A stretch of 64,000 nucleotides of DNA from Betaproteobacteria bacterium. GTDB taxonomy: Bacteria > Pseudomonadota > Gammaproteobacteria > Burkholderiales > Ga0077523. The stretch spans positions 558,001-622,000 of the forward strand of contig JADJPK010000031.1 of the NCBI GenBank assembly GCA_016713305.1. Reading direction: 5' to 3'. Under the pieces are notes generated by a model that saw nothing but the letters and a program-made list of their open reading frames with translations, made no database searches and had not been told where the DNA came from. Each line of letters begins with the position of its first letter. Position 1 is the stretch's first letter. Below are positions 38,277-46,795 of the stretch, piece by piece. Position numbers and translations under genes: made by a program.

Positions 38277-38321
38277 AGCCGATTGCCCGGGCATGCCGGG
38301 CATGCGCATTCCGGATCAAAG

Positions 38322-41213
38322 ATGGAATTCATACGGGTACGCGGTGCACGCACCCACAATCTCAAGAACGTCGACCTGGACCTGCCTCGTGGCCGGCTGG
38401 TGGTGATCACGGGCATATCGGGGTCCGGCAAGTCGTCTCTTGCGTTCGACACCCTCTACGCTGAAGGTCAGCGGCGGTACGTCGAGTCGCTGTCCGCCTA
38501 CGCACGGCAGTTCCTTCACCTCATGGAGAAACCGGATGTCGATCTGGTGGAGGGACTGTCTCCGGCCATCGCCATCGAACAGAAGGCGGCCGGCCACAAT
38601 CCTCGATCGACCGTGGGTACCATCACGGAGATCCACGATTACCTGCGCCTGCTGTTTGCCCGGGTCGGAGAACCGCGTTGCCCGACCCATGGCATCGCGC
38701 TGCAGGCGCGAACGGTCTCGCAGGTGGTCGATACCGTCCTTGCCTTTCCTCCCGATGTCCGGATCATGGTGCTGGCCCCGGTTCTGTCCGGCCGCAAGGG
38801 GGAACACAGGGAACTCATCGAAGATCTGCGCGCCCAGGGATTTGTTCGCATCCGGCTCGACGGCCAGTTGCAGGACCTGGACCCCCCGCCAAAGCTCGTC
38901 AAGAGCCGGCACCACGACATCGAGGTCGTCATCGATCGGCTGCGGGCGCGCGAAGACAGCCGCCAGCGGTTGGCTGAATCCGTGGAAACCGCCATGCGAC
39001 TGGGGAACGGCCGGGTGCTGGTGGTCGACACGGACAACGGCGTGGAACACGCTTACTCGTCCCGTTACGCCTGCCCCCATTGCGATTACAGCGCCCCCGA
39101 TCTGGAGCCTCGCCTCTTCTCCTTCAACAACCCGGCCGGTGCATGCCCTGAATGCGACGGGCTCGGGCATGTCAGCTTCTTCGATCCGGACAAGGTCGTG
39201 GCATTCCCGCATCAATCGCTCGCCGCCGGCGCCATCAAGGGATGGGATCGACGCAATCAGTTCTACCACCAGATGCTGGAAAGTCTGGCCTCGCACGCCG
39301 GCTTCGATCTCGATGCGCCCTTCCAGAATCTCCCCGAGGCCGCCAAACGACTCGTCCTTCGCGGGTCCGGGCGGGAGAAGATCCGCTTCGTGTACATCGG
39401 GGAAAAAGGGAATCAGTACACCCGGGAACATGCGTTCGAGGGAATCATCCCGAACATCGAGCGCCGCTATCGAGAAACCGAATCGCCACTCGTCAGGGAA
39501 GAACTCGCTCGCTATATGACGGCGTCGGACTGCGAAGCGTGCGGCGGCGCCCGGCTGCGTCCCGAAGCCCGGTACGTTTTCGTCGGTGACCGCACCTTGC
39601 CGGAAGTCGAGCGTCTCGCACTGGACGATTGCCTGTCGTTCTTCCAGGACCTGCGCCTGGATGGAACCCGGGAAGCGATCGGCAGCCGGGTCCTTCACGA
39701 GATCCGCACGCGAATCCGCTTCCTGGTGAGCGTCGGACTGAACTACCTGTCCCTGGATCGATCCGCCGATACGCTATCCGGTGGCGAGGCGCAGCGCATC
39801 CGGCTCGCGAGCCAGATAGGCACCGGTCTGACAGGGGTGATGTACGTGCTGGACGAGCCCTCCATCGGGCTTCACCAGCGCGACAACGACCGCCTGCTGG
39901 AAACGCTGGAGCGGTTGCGCGATCTCGGAAACTCCGTACTGGTGGTGGAACATGATCTCGACGCCATCCTCAGGGCGGATCACGTCGTGGACATGGGGCC
40001 GGGCGCGGGCGTGCATGGTGGCAGGGTCGTGGCCAGCGGAACGCCAGAAGAGATCGCCCTGAGCGATGCGTCGATCACGGGGTGTTACCTGTCCGGAGTT
40101 CGACGCATTCCGGTCCCAGAGACCGTCCACGGCCCCGATTGGGAACAGTCGCTCGAGATCCGCAACGCTCGTGGCAATAACCTGAAGCACGTCAACGCGA
40201 AGATTCCTCTGGGCCTGTTCGTGTGCGTCACTGGCGTGTCGGGTTCGGGCAAATCCACGCTCGTGAACGACACCCTGTTTCTGGGTGCGGCGCAGCACCT
40301 GCACGGAAGCCAGGAGAACCCCGCGGAACACGACGAGATCGTCGGTCTGGAAAAGATCGACAAGGTGGTCAATGTCGATCAAAGCCCGATCGGACGCACA
40401 CCCCGGTCGAATCCGGCTACCTATACAGGACTGCTCACCCCCATACGGGAGCTCTTTGCGGGCGTCCCCTTGTCGAGGGAACGTGGCTACGGACCTGGCC
40501 GCTTCTCGTTCAACGTCAAGGGAGGGCGCTGTGAAGCTTGCCAGGGGGATGGCGTCGTCAAGGTGGAAATGCATTTCTTGCCGGACATCTATGTGCCCTG
40601 TGATGTATGCCAAGGCAAGCGCTACGGACGTGAGACGCTGGAAGTGCGCTTCAAGGGCAAGACGATCCACGATGTGCTGTGCCTGACAGTCGACGAAGCC
40701 CGGGCTTTCTTCGACGCTGTGCCGCCGGTGGTACGCCGGCTCGACACCCTCGTCGAGGTCGGGCTGGGCTACGTCACGCTGGGCCAGAGCGCCACGACAT
40801 TGTCCGGAGGCGAGGCGCAGCGGGTGAAACTGGCTCTTGAGCTATCCAAGCGCGACACCGGCCGGACCTTGTACATCCTGGACGAACCGACGACCGGCCT
40901 GCATTTCCAGGACGTCGAACTCCTGCTGAAAGTGCTGCACCGCCTGCGGGACCGGGGCAATACCGTCGTGGTCATCGAACACAATCTGGACGTCATCAAG
41001 ACCGCCGACTGGATCATCGATCTGGGCCCGGAAGGCGGACAGGGCGGCGGATCCATCGTCGCCGAAGGCCCTCCGGCACGCGTAGCCAAGCAACCGGAAA
41101 GCCACACCGGACGCTATCTGGCGACCCACCTGAACGCAGAACGGGAGCGTTCGCGCGCAGATAAACCCGTCAGACGTAAAGAACGCCAGGGCGCGACCGT
41201 TAAACCTCGATGA
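38322..41213 (+). CDS. uvrA: Excinuclease ABC subunit A
   Basis: Damage-recognition ATPase of nucleotide excision repair. 963 residues, slightly above E. coli (940). First ABC domain: Walker A GISGSGKSS (~31), first zinc finger CPHCDYS ... CPECDG (~245–275), ABC signature LSGGEAQRI (~487) and second Walker A GVSGSGKST (~640). The insertion zinc finger CEACQGDG ... CDVCQG follows (~737–765), then the second LSGGEAQRVKLA (~827). Both nucleotide sites and both zinc modules are intact. ATG 38322 opens the family N-terminus (FIRVRGARTHNLKNVDLDLP). Its stop overlaps the next gene's ATG (ATGA at 41210). Confidence 0.98.
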   Translation: MEFIRVRGARTHNLKNVDLDLPRGRLVVITGISGSGKSSLAFDTLYAEGQRRYVESLSAYARQFLHLMEKPDVDLVEGLSPAIAIEQKAAGHNPRSTVGTITEIHDYLRLLFARVGEPRCPTHGIALQARTVSQVVDTVLAFPPDVRIMVLAPVLSGRKGEHRELIEDLRAQGFVRIRLDGQLQDLDPPPKLVKSRHHDIEVVIDRLRAREDSRQRLAESVETAMRLGNGRVLVVDTDNGVEHAYSSRYACPHCDYSAPDLEPRLFSFNNPAGACPECDGLGHVSFFDPDKVVAFPHQSLAAGAIKGWDRRNQFYHQMLESLASHAGFDLDAPFQNLPEAAKRLVLRGSGREKIRFVYIGEKGNQYTREHAFEGIIPNIERRYRETESPLVREELARYMTASDCEACGGARLRPEARYVFVGDRTLPEVERLALDDCLSFFQDLRLDGTREAIGSRVLHEIRTRIRFLVSVGLNYLSLDRSADTLSGGEAQRIRLASQIGTGLTGVMYVLDEPSIGLHQRDNDRLLETLERLRDLGNSVLVVEHDLDAILRADHVVDMGPGAGVHGGRVVASGTPEEIALSDASITGCYLSGVRRIPVPETVHGPDWEQSLEIRNARGNNLKHVNAKIPLGLFVCVTGVSGSGKSTLVNDTLFLGAAQHLHGSQENPAEHDEIVGLEKIDKVVNVDQSPIGRTPRSNPATYTGLLTPIRELFAGVPLSRERGYGPGRFSFNVKGGRCEACQGDGVVKVEMHFLPDIYVPCDVCQGKRYGRETLEVRFKGKTIHDVLCLTVDEARAFFDAVPPVVRRLDTLVEVGLGYVTLGQSATTLSGGEAQRVKLALELSKRDTGRTLYILDEPTTGLHFQDVELLLKVLHRLRDRGNTVVVIEHNLDVIKTADWIIDLGPEGGQGGGSIVAEGPPARVAKQPESHTGRYLATHLNAERERSRADKPVRRKERQGATVKPR

Positions 41214-43393
41214 TCCCGGGGGTAGCGAGCGCAGTCCGAAACGAACACGTCGTCATGGTGGAATCAGAACGAAAGACCCCGCAGGTGGCGCTCGTCGTGG
41301 ACGACGACCCCACCATACGCCTCATCGCCAGTCGCACACTGGACGCAGCCGGTCTGCGTACCATTGTCGCCATGGATGGAGAGAGCGGCCTGGACGCCTT
41401 CGACCGCCAGCGTCCCGATATCGTCCTCATGGACGTGATGTTGCCGGGAATGGACGGGTACGCCGCCGTCGAGAAGCTGCGTTCGATGCCTTTCGGGCGC
41501 CACGTTCCCGTGCTCATGCTGACCGGACTGGACGATCTGGACTCGATAAACCGGGCATACGAAGCCGGCGCGACCGACTTCATCAGCAAGCCGATCAACT
41601 GGGGCATTCTGGGCCATCGCGTCCGGTACATCCTCCGCGCGGCGGAAGCGTTCGAGGGCCTGTTCGAAAATCAGGCGCTGCTGGCCAGCGCGCAGCGGGT
41701 CGCACGCCTCGGCTCCTGGCGTTGGGATCTGAGGACTGCCCAGACGCGGTGGTCGGACGAAACCTATCGGATCCTCGGGTACACCCCAGGCCTCGTGCAA
41801 CCGAGCGTCACGGCACTCATCGACCGCATCCATCCCGAGGAGCGCGAGGAGGTACGTGCCGCGCTGGCCTCCCTGCAGGATTCCGGAGCCGTCCGGGAAC
41901 TCATCCACCGCGTGGTCCTGCCGGGAGGAAGCGTTCGCTATGTGCGCATTCACACGGACGTGGTGCGCGGGTCGGATGGAGCACCTCTCCAGGCCTTCGG
42001 AGCCATCCAGGACATCACCGAGAACAAGGCGGCCGAGGAGCGGATCCACCAGCTCGCCTACTTCGACCGGCTGACACAACTTCCGAACCGCCATCGGTTC
42101 GTCGAGAACGTCGAGGCGGCCCTGACCCACGCCAGGAACTCGGACCGGTTGGTCGCCGTCTTGTCGATGGATCTTGACCAGTTCAAACGCATCAACGACA
42201 CGCTCGGTCATGCGGTCGGCGATCGCCTGCTCACGTCCGTCGCGGACAGATTGCGAGAAACGGTCCGAACACGGGATACGGTCCTGCGCCGCAACACGGT
42301 GGAAGACAGCCACCTCGCTCGCCTGGGGGGTGACGAATTCTGCGTATTGCTGACGGACATGTCGCATTTCGAAGATGCAGCGAAAGTTGCCCAGCGAATC
42401 ATCGAGAGCCTGCAGCGTCCCATGGACGTGGACGGGAGAGAGCTGTTCACGACCACCTCGGTGGGGATTTCCCTTTTCCCCATGGATGGCGGAGACGCCG
42501 ACACGCTCATCAAGAATGCCGATGCCGCCATGTACTTCGCCAAGAGCCAGGGGCGGAACAACTACCAGTTCTATGGCAAGGAGATGAACTCGCGGGCCCT
42601 GGAACGGCTGGCCATGGAATCGAGATTGAGACGAGCAGTCGAACGGCGCGAATTCCAGCTCCACTATCAGCCAAAACTGGATCTCCGATCAGGCCGGATC
42701 GTGGGAGTGGAAGCGTTGATACGCTGGCAACACCCGGAGCTGGGCATGGTGCCGCCCGCCGAGTTCATTCCCATAGCCGAGGATTCCGGTCTGATCGTTT
42801 CCATAGGGGAATGGGTCATGCGGGAAGCCGCCGAACAAGTGCGTCGCTGGCAAGCGGACGGACTCGACTCGTTCCATGTCGCGGTCAACATCGCCAGTCC
42901 GCACTTCCAGCAACCGGACTTCACCGATCATGTGGCCGCGATCCTGCAGGAGACGGGTCTTGCTCCGAAGTATCTGGAATTGGAAGTGACCGAGAGCATG
43001 CTCATGGATGATCGGACCCTCAACCTGGATACGCTCACCCGGCTGAAGAAGATGGGCTTGCGACTGTCGATCGATGATTTCGGTACGGGGTACTCGTCGC
43101 TGGCCTATCTGAAGCGCTTTCCGGTGGACACTCTCAAGGTCGACCGTTCCTTCGTGAAGGACACGCCCGCGGCGGACGATGACGCCGCGATCGCGTCAGC
43201 CATCATCGCAATGGCTCACAGCTTGCGCCTGGAGGTGGTGGCCGAAGGCGTGGAAACGTCCTCGCAACTGGAGTTTCTCAAGGCCCATGGCTGCGAGTAC
43301 GTGCAGGGCTATCTCATCAGCAGGCCTGTTCCGGCCGCCGAAATTCCGGCGATCGCAGCACGGACCGTGTTTCCACTCGAATCCGCTGCCTGA
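41210..43393 (+). CDS. Response regulator with PAS, GGDEF and EAL domains
   Basis: 727 residues. Receiver domain (~26–140): acidic cluster DDD 31–33, phospho-Asp 75 in LMDVMLPGMDG, Lys in ISKPI (~126). A PAS/PAC unit (~165–285) follows, then GGDEF (LARLGGDEFCVLL ~372) and EAL (GVEALIRWQHP ~500, IDDFGTGYSS ~623, AEGVETS ~680). Both enzymatic signatures are intact. The ATG at 41210 overlaps the uvrA stop; an alternative is ATG 41255 (MVESERKTPQ), nearer the receiver. No cognate histidine kinase lies in the window. It ends 75 bp before rplQ, convergently, with a terminator between. Confidence 0.93.
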   Translation: MIPGVASAVRNEHVVMVESERKTPQVALVVDDDPTIRLIASRTLDAAGLRTIVAMDGESGLDAFDRQRPDIVLMDVMLPGMDGYAAVEKLRSMPFGRHVPVLMLTGLDDLDSINRAYEAGATDFISKPINWGILGHRVRYILRAAEAFEGLFENQALLASAQRVARLGSWRWDLRTAQTRWSDETYRILGYTPGLVQPSVTALIDRIHPEEREEVRAALASLQDSGAVRELIHRVVLPGGSVRYVRIHTDVVRGSDGAPLQAFGAIQDITENKAAEERIHQLAYFDRLTQLPNRHRFVENVEAALTHARNSDRLVAVLSMDLDQFKRINDTLGHAVGDRLLTSVADRLRETVRTRDTVLRRNTVEDSHLARLGGDEFCVLLTDMSHFEDAAKVAQRIIESLQRPMDVDGRELFTTTSVGISLFPMDGGDADTLIKNADAAMYFAKSQGRNNYQFYGKEMNSRALERLAMESRLRRAVERREFQLHYQPKLDLRSGRIVGVEALIRWQHPELGMVPPAEFIPIAEDSGLIVSIGEWVMREAAEQVRRWQADGLDSFHVAVNIASPHFQQPDFTDHVAAILQETGLAPKYLELEVTESMLMDDRTLNLDTLTRLKKMGLRLSIDDFGTGYSSLAYLKRFPVDTLKVDRSFVKDTPAADDDAAIASAIIAMAHSLRLEVVAEGVETSSQLEFLKAHGCEYVQGYLISRPVPAAEIPAIAARTVFPLESAA

Positions 43394-43410
43394 TCGCCGC
43401 ACTCACCCCA

Positions 43411-43439
43411 CAAAAGACAAAGCCGGCTTCCGCCGGCTT
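43411..43439 (-). terminator. Terminator of the ribosomal block (minus strand)
   Basis: An 8-bp stem AAGCCGGC / GCCGGCTT with a 4-base loop occupies 43420–43439. On the minus strand it is followed by TGTCTTTTG (43419–43411). It lies 30 bp past the rplQ stop and would end the alpha-operon transcript. On the plus strand the stem follows the response regulator gene but lacks a T tract, so it is mainly a minus-strand terminator. Confidence 0.78.
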
Positions 43440-43468
43440 CGTCCTGGTGCCACCGCCAGAGCCACGGC

Positions 43469-43867
43469 TCAGGCGCCCGCCTGCTCCTGCGGTTGGCCCG
43501 TCACCGATTCCGGCCGATCCAGCAGTTCGATGTAGGCCATCGGTGCATTGTCACCCTTGCGGAACCCGCACTTGAGGATACGCAGATAGCCACCGTGGCG
43601 ATTGGCATAGCGCGGACCGAGTTCCGCGAATAGTTTTGTCACCAGATCGCGGTCGCGAAGGCGGTCGAACGCAAGCCGACGATTGGCCAGCGTCGGCGTC
43701 TTGCCCAGCGTGATGATCGGCTCGGCCACCCTGCGCAGTTCCTTCGCCTTTGGCAAGGTCGTCTGAATGACTTCGTGCTGCAAGAGCGCGACGGTCAGGT
43801 TACGCAGCATCGCTGAACGATGCGCGCTCGTCCGGTTGAGTTTTCTCAGTCCAAGGCCGTGACGCAT
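43469..43867 (-). CDS. rplQ: 50S ribosomal protein L17
   Basis: 132 residues (E. coli 127). Opens MRHGLGLRKLNRTSAHRSAMLRNL, the canonical L17 N-terminus, with TLPKAKELRRVAEPIITL (~38) and a short Ala/Gln-rich C-terminal tail. Last gene of the alpha operon here, 36 bp after rpoA, followed by a terminator. L17 lies at the exit-tunnel side of the large subunit. Confidence 0.98.
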   Translation of the reverse strand: MRHGLGLRKLNRTSAHRSAMLRNLTVALLQHEVIQTTLPKAKELRRVAEPIITLGKTPTLANRRLAFDRLRDRDLVTKLFAELGPRYANRHGGYLRILKCGFRKGDNAPMAYIELLDRPESVTGQPQEQAGA

Positions 43868-43903
43868 GTGTCACCTCTTCTTCGTTCGATGATCGGCTGC
43901 CGT

Positions 43904-44881
43904 TCAGACCTTCTCGAGTCCCGCAGGCGGCCAGTTTTCCAGTTTCATGCCCAGCGTGAGGCCACGTGAGGCAAGAACTTCTTTGATTTCGTTCAGTGAT
44001 TTGCGGCCCAGATTCGGTGTCTTTAGCAACTCCGTCTCCGTTCTCTGAATCAGATCACCGATGTAATAGATGTTCTCGGCTTTGAGACAGTTTGCGGATC
44101 GAACCGTCAACTCCAGATCGTCCACCGGACGCAGGAGGATGGGATCGACCTGGGGCGTGCGGGGCGTCTCCGACTTGGTGGGCGTTCCCTCGAGGTGAGC
44201 GAACGTCTCCAGCTGATCCATCAGCATGCGCGCCGCAAAGCGGATCGCCTCCTCGGGCTCGATGACGCCATTCGTTTCCACGTCCATGATGAGCTTGTCG
44301 AGATCGGTACGCTGTTCCACGCGGGCGCTTTCCACCGCGTAACTCACCCGGCGAACCGAACTGAACGACGAATCCAGAAGGACCGTACCGATGCTGCGTG
44401 TTTCCCGATTGAGGGGCCGCTGGCTTGCAGGCACGTAGCCACGGCCGTGCTCCACGGTGATCTGCATGTCGATCTGACCACCTGCGGCCAGATGGGCGAT
44501 CACATGATCGGGATTGATGATCGTCACGTCGTGCGACGCTTCGATGTCGCCCGCAGTCACCACACCTTCACCCTGCTTCTTGAGCGTGAGAACCGCCTGT
44601 TCGCGATTGTGAAGCTTCAGGACTATGCCCTTGAGGTTCAGCAGAATGTCGACGACGTCTTCTTTCACGCCATCAATCGTCGAATATTCGTGCAGGACGC
44701 CGGCGATCTTGACTTCTGTCGGTGCGTACCCCGGCATCGAGGACAGAAGAATCCTGCGCAGCGCGTTGCCGAGCGTGTAACCGTAGCCGCGCTCGAACGG
44801 CTCCATGATCACCTTGGCGTGATTCGGACCCACGTGCTGCACATCGATAATGCGGGGCTTCAACAGAGCGCTGCTGGCCAT
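43904..44881 (-). CDS. rpoA: RNA polymerase alpha subunit
   Basis: 325 residues. The N-terminal domain (assembly, ~1–235) has FERGYGYTLGNALRRILLSSMPG and the dimerisation strands; the C-terminal domain (~245–325) has ELTVRSANCLKAENIYYIGDLIQRTE and a TPNLGRKSLNEIKEVL segment, the helices that contact UP elements and activators. Length and order are normal. Located 67 bp after rpsD and 36 bp before rplQ, the usual alpha-operon position. Confidence 0.98.
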   Translation of the reverse strand: MASSALLKPRIIDVQHVGPNHAKVIMEPFERGYGYTLGNALRRILLSSMPGYAPTEVKIAGVLHEYSTIDGVKEDVVDILLNLKGIVLKLHNREQAVLTLKKQGEGVVTAGDIEASHDVTIINPDHVIAHLAAGGQIDMQITVEHGRGYVPASQRPLNRETRSIGTVLLDSSFSSVRRVSYAVESARVEQRTDLDKLIMDVETNGVIEPEEAIRFAARMLMDQLETFAHLEGTPTKSETPRTPQVDPILLRPVDDLELTVRSANCLKAENIYYIGDLIQRTETELLKTPNLGRKSLNEIKEVLASRGLTLGMKLENWPPAGLEKV

Positions 44882-44948
44882 GTGATGTTCCCTTGAAGTC
44901 TGATTGCTGCAATGCCGGGGCGTACGAACCGCCCCGGAGAGATTCCTG

Positions 44949-45575
44949 TTACTTCGAGTACAACTCGACGACCAGCGACTCGTTGATGGTCGACGGCAGT
45001 TCCGAGCGCTGAGGCTTGGCTTTGTAGGTACCCTTCAGAGCCTTCACGTCCACTTCGATCCACTCGGGGAATCCACGGCTTTCAGCCGCTTCGGCCGCAC
45101 CCTTGATGCGCAGCTGACTCTTGGCCTTCTCGGCAACCTCGACGACATCACCGACCTTCAGGTGATAGGAGGGGATGTTGACGCGACGGCCATTCACGCG
45201 GATGCCATTGTGCCGGACGATCTGGCGAGCTTCCGTACGGCTCGCCCCAAAGCCCATGCGGTACACCGCGTTGTCGAGGCGGCTCTCGAGAATCTGCAGC
45301 AGATTCTCACCGGTGATTCCTTTGCGACGTTCGGCTTCCTTGTAGTCCTTGCGGAAGGGGCGCTCGAGCACGCCATAGATACGGCGGAGCTTCTGCTTCT
45401 CACGCAGTTGCACCCCGTAGTCCGAGAGACGGCCGCTCTTCTGCCCGTGCTGACCGGGCGCATAGTTGCGCCGCTCGATGGCGCATTTGTCCGTGAAGCA
45501 CTTTTCGCCCTTGAGGAACAGCTTTTCCCCTTCGCGACGACATTGGCGGCACTTCGGTTCGATGGTTCTTGCCAT
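44949..45575 (-). CDS. rpsD: 30S ribosomal protein S4, four-cysteine (C+) form
   Basis: 208 residues. The N-terminus carries Cys 9, 12, 26 and 31 (PKCRQCRREG ... KCFTDKC), a complete zinc knuckle absent from E. coli S4. Then comes PGQHGQKSG, REKQKLRRIYG and an S4 RNA-binding domain (LESRLDNAVYRMGFGASR, ~95), ending NESLVVELYSK. S4 nucleates 30S assembly and represses the alpha operon in E. coli. The C+ form is known in several bacterial lineages. 16 bp after rpsK. Confidence 0.97.
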   Translation of the reverse strand: MARTIEPKCRQCRREGEKLFLKGEKCFTDKCAIERRNYAPGQHGQKSGRLSDYGVQLREKQKLRRIYGVLERPFRKDYKEAERRKGITGENLLQILESRLDNAVYRMGFGASRTEARQIVRHNGIRVNGRRVNIPSYHLKVGDVVEVAEKAKSQLRIKGAAEAAESRGFPEWIEVDVKALKGTYKAKPQRSELPSTINESLVVELYSK

Positions 45576-45591
45576 AGGGTGCTCCTACCCC

Positions 45592-45981
45592 TCAGATACG
45601 ACGTTTCTTCGGCGGACGGCAGCCGTTGTGAGGCACCGGCGTGACATCCGAAATACTCGTGATCTTGAATCCGACGGCATTCAAAGCACGCACCGCGGAC
45701 TCCCGGCCCGGACCAGGTCCCTTGATCCGGACTTCGAGATTCTTGACACCGCACTCCTGCGCAGCCTTGCCCGCGGTCTCTGCAGCCACCTGCGCGGCGA
45801 AGGGAGTCGACTTGCGGGACCCCTTGAAGCCGGCACCGCCGGACGTCGCCCAGGACAACGCATTGCCTTGACGATCGGTGATGGTGACGATGGTGTTGTT
45901 GAAGGAAGCGTGCACGTGCGCGATGCCTTCCGCCACGTTCTTCTTGACCTTCTTACGCACCCGGGTCTGAGCCTTAGCCAT
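45592..45981 (-). CDS. rpsK: 30S ribosomal protein S11
   Basis: 129 residues, matching E. coli S11 (129). Shows the AHVHASFNNTIVTITDRQGNAL-type core (~20–40), SWATSGGAGFKGSRKSTPFA (~45) and the closing DVTPVPHNGCRPPKKRRI. Binds the platform of the small subunit near the E site. 35 bp after rpsM. Confidence 0.98.
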   Translation of the reverse strand: MAKAQTRVRKKVKKNVAEGIAHVHASFNNTIVTITDRQGNALSWATSGGAGFKGSRKSTPFAAQVAAETAGKAAQECGVKNLEVRIKGPGPGRESAVRALNAVGFKITSISDVTPVPHNGCRPPKKRRI

Positions 45982-46016
45982 TTACGCGAATCCTCTGCGC
46001 CATTGTTTCGTTGAAA

Positions 46017-46382
46017 TCACTTCGACGCCGCACGAACGGCTTTGCGCGGCCCCTTGCGGGTGCGGGCATTCGTTCTGGTCCGCTGCCCGCGCACGGGCAA
46101 CCCCCGACGGTGCCGAATGCCACGATAGCAACCGAGATCCATGAGACGCTTGATGCTCATGGTCACTTCCCGGCGCAGATCGCCCTCGACGGTGTACTTG
46201 CCAACTTGTTCGCGGAGCTTGTCCATCTCCGCATCGGACAGATCCTTCATCTTCGCCGTCGGGTTCACACCCGCGTCGACGCAGATCTTCGCGGCGCGAG
46301 TGCGCCCGATACCGTAAATCGCCGTCAGCGCGATTCTCGCGTGCTGATGGTTGGGGATGTTGACTCCTGCGATGCGTGCCAT
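46017..46382 (-). CDS. rpsM: 30S ribosomal protein S13
   Basis: 121 residues (E. coli 118). Opens MARIAGVNIPNHQHARIALTAIYGIGRTRA, with a helix-two-turn-helix body, CYRGIRHRRGLPVRGQRT (~88) and a basic tail that reaches toward the P-site tRNA. First gene of the alpha operon, 43 bp after rpmJ. Confidence 0.98.
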   Translation of the reverse strand: MARIAGVNIPNHQHARIALTAIYGIGRTRAAKICVDAGVNPTAKMKDLSDAEMDKLREQVGKYTVEGDLRREVTMSIKRLMDLGCYRGIRHRRGLPVRGQRTRTNARTRKGPRKAVRAASK

Positions 46383-46425
46383 GCTTGAACCCGTTCCGCT
46401 GTTGTTTAGCCTTGGATCAAGGCGA

Positions 46426-46539
46426 TTAGCCTTGACGTTGCTTGTGGCGTGGATCTTCGCAAATCACGCGGACCACCCGATTGCGCCGAATGATCTTGCA
46501 CTTGCGGCAGATCTTCTTCACCGATGCTTGTACTCTCAT
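46426..46539 (-). CDS. rpmJ: 50S ribosomal protein L36
   Basis: 37 residues, read directly from the minus strand (ATG at 46539, TAA at 46426): MRVQASVKKICRKCKIIRR-type start and a PRHKQRQG end. Cys 11, 14 and 27 and His 32 form the zinc ribbon, so this is the zinc-binding C+ form of L36. 25 bp after infA and 43 bp before rpsM, its usual place at the end of the spc operon. Confidence 0.96.
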   Translation of the reverse strand: MRVQASVKKICRKCKIIRRNRVVRVICEDPRHKQRQG

Positions 46540-46564
46540 TTCCTCATCTCCAGGATGGTGCCGT

Positions 46565-46783
46565 TCACTTTGCGCGGAACACGATCCGCGCACGCGACAG
46601 GTCATACGGAGTCAGTTCCACAGTGACCTTGTCACCCGGAAGAATGCGTATGTAGTGCATGCGCATCTTTCCGGAGATATGTCCTAGAACCATGTGGCCA
46701 TTCTCCAACTTGACCCGGAACGTCGCATTGGGGAGCGTCTCCACGATCTCCCCCTGCATCTGAATCGTCTCTTCCTTGGACAT
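46565..46783 (-). CDS. infA: Translation initiation factor IF-1
   Basis: 72 residues, the standard length, a single S1/OB fold: MSKEETIQMQGEIVETLPNATF, NGHMVLGHISGKMRM and LPGDKVTVELTPYDLSRARI. IF-1 sits in the 30S A site during initiation. Betaproteobacteria often carry a second infA elsewhere; this is the spc-operon copy, 12 bp after secY. Confidence 0.98.
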   Translation of the reverse strand: MSKEETIQMQGEIVETLPNATFRVKLENGHMVLGHISGKMRMHYIRILPGDKVTVELTPYDLSRARIVFRAK

Positions 46784-46795
46784 GCGCTCCGTCTC

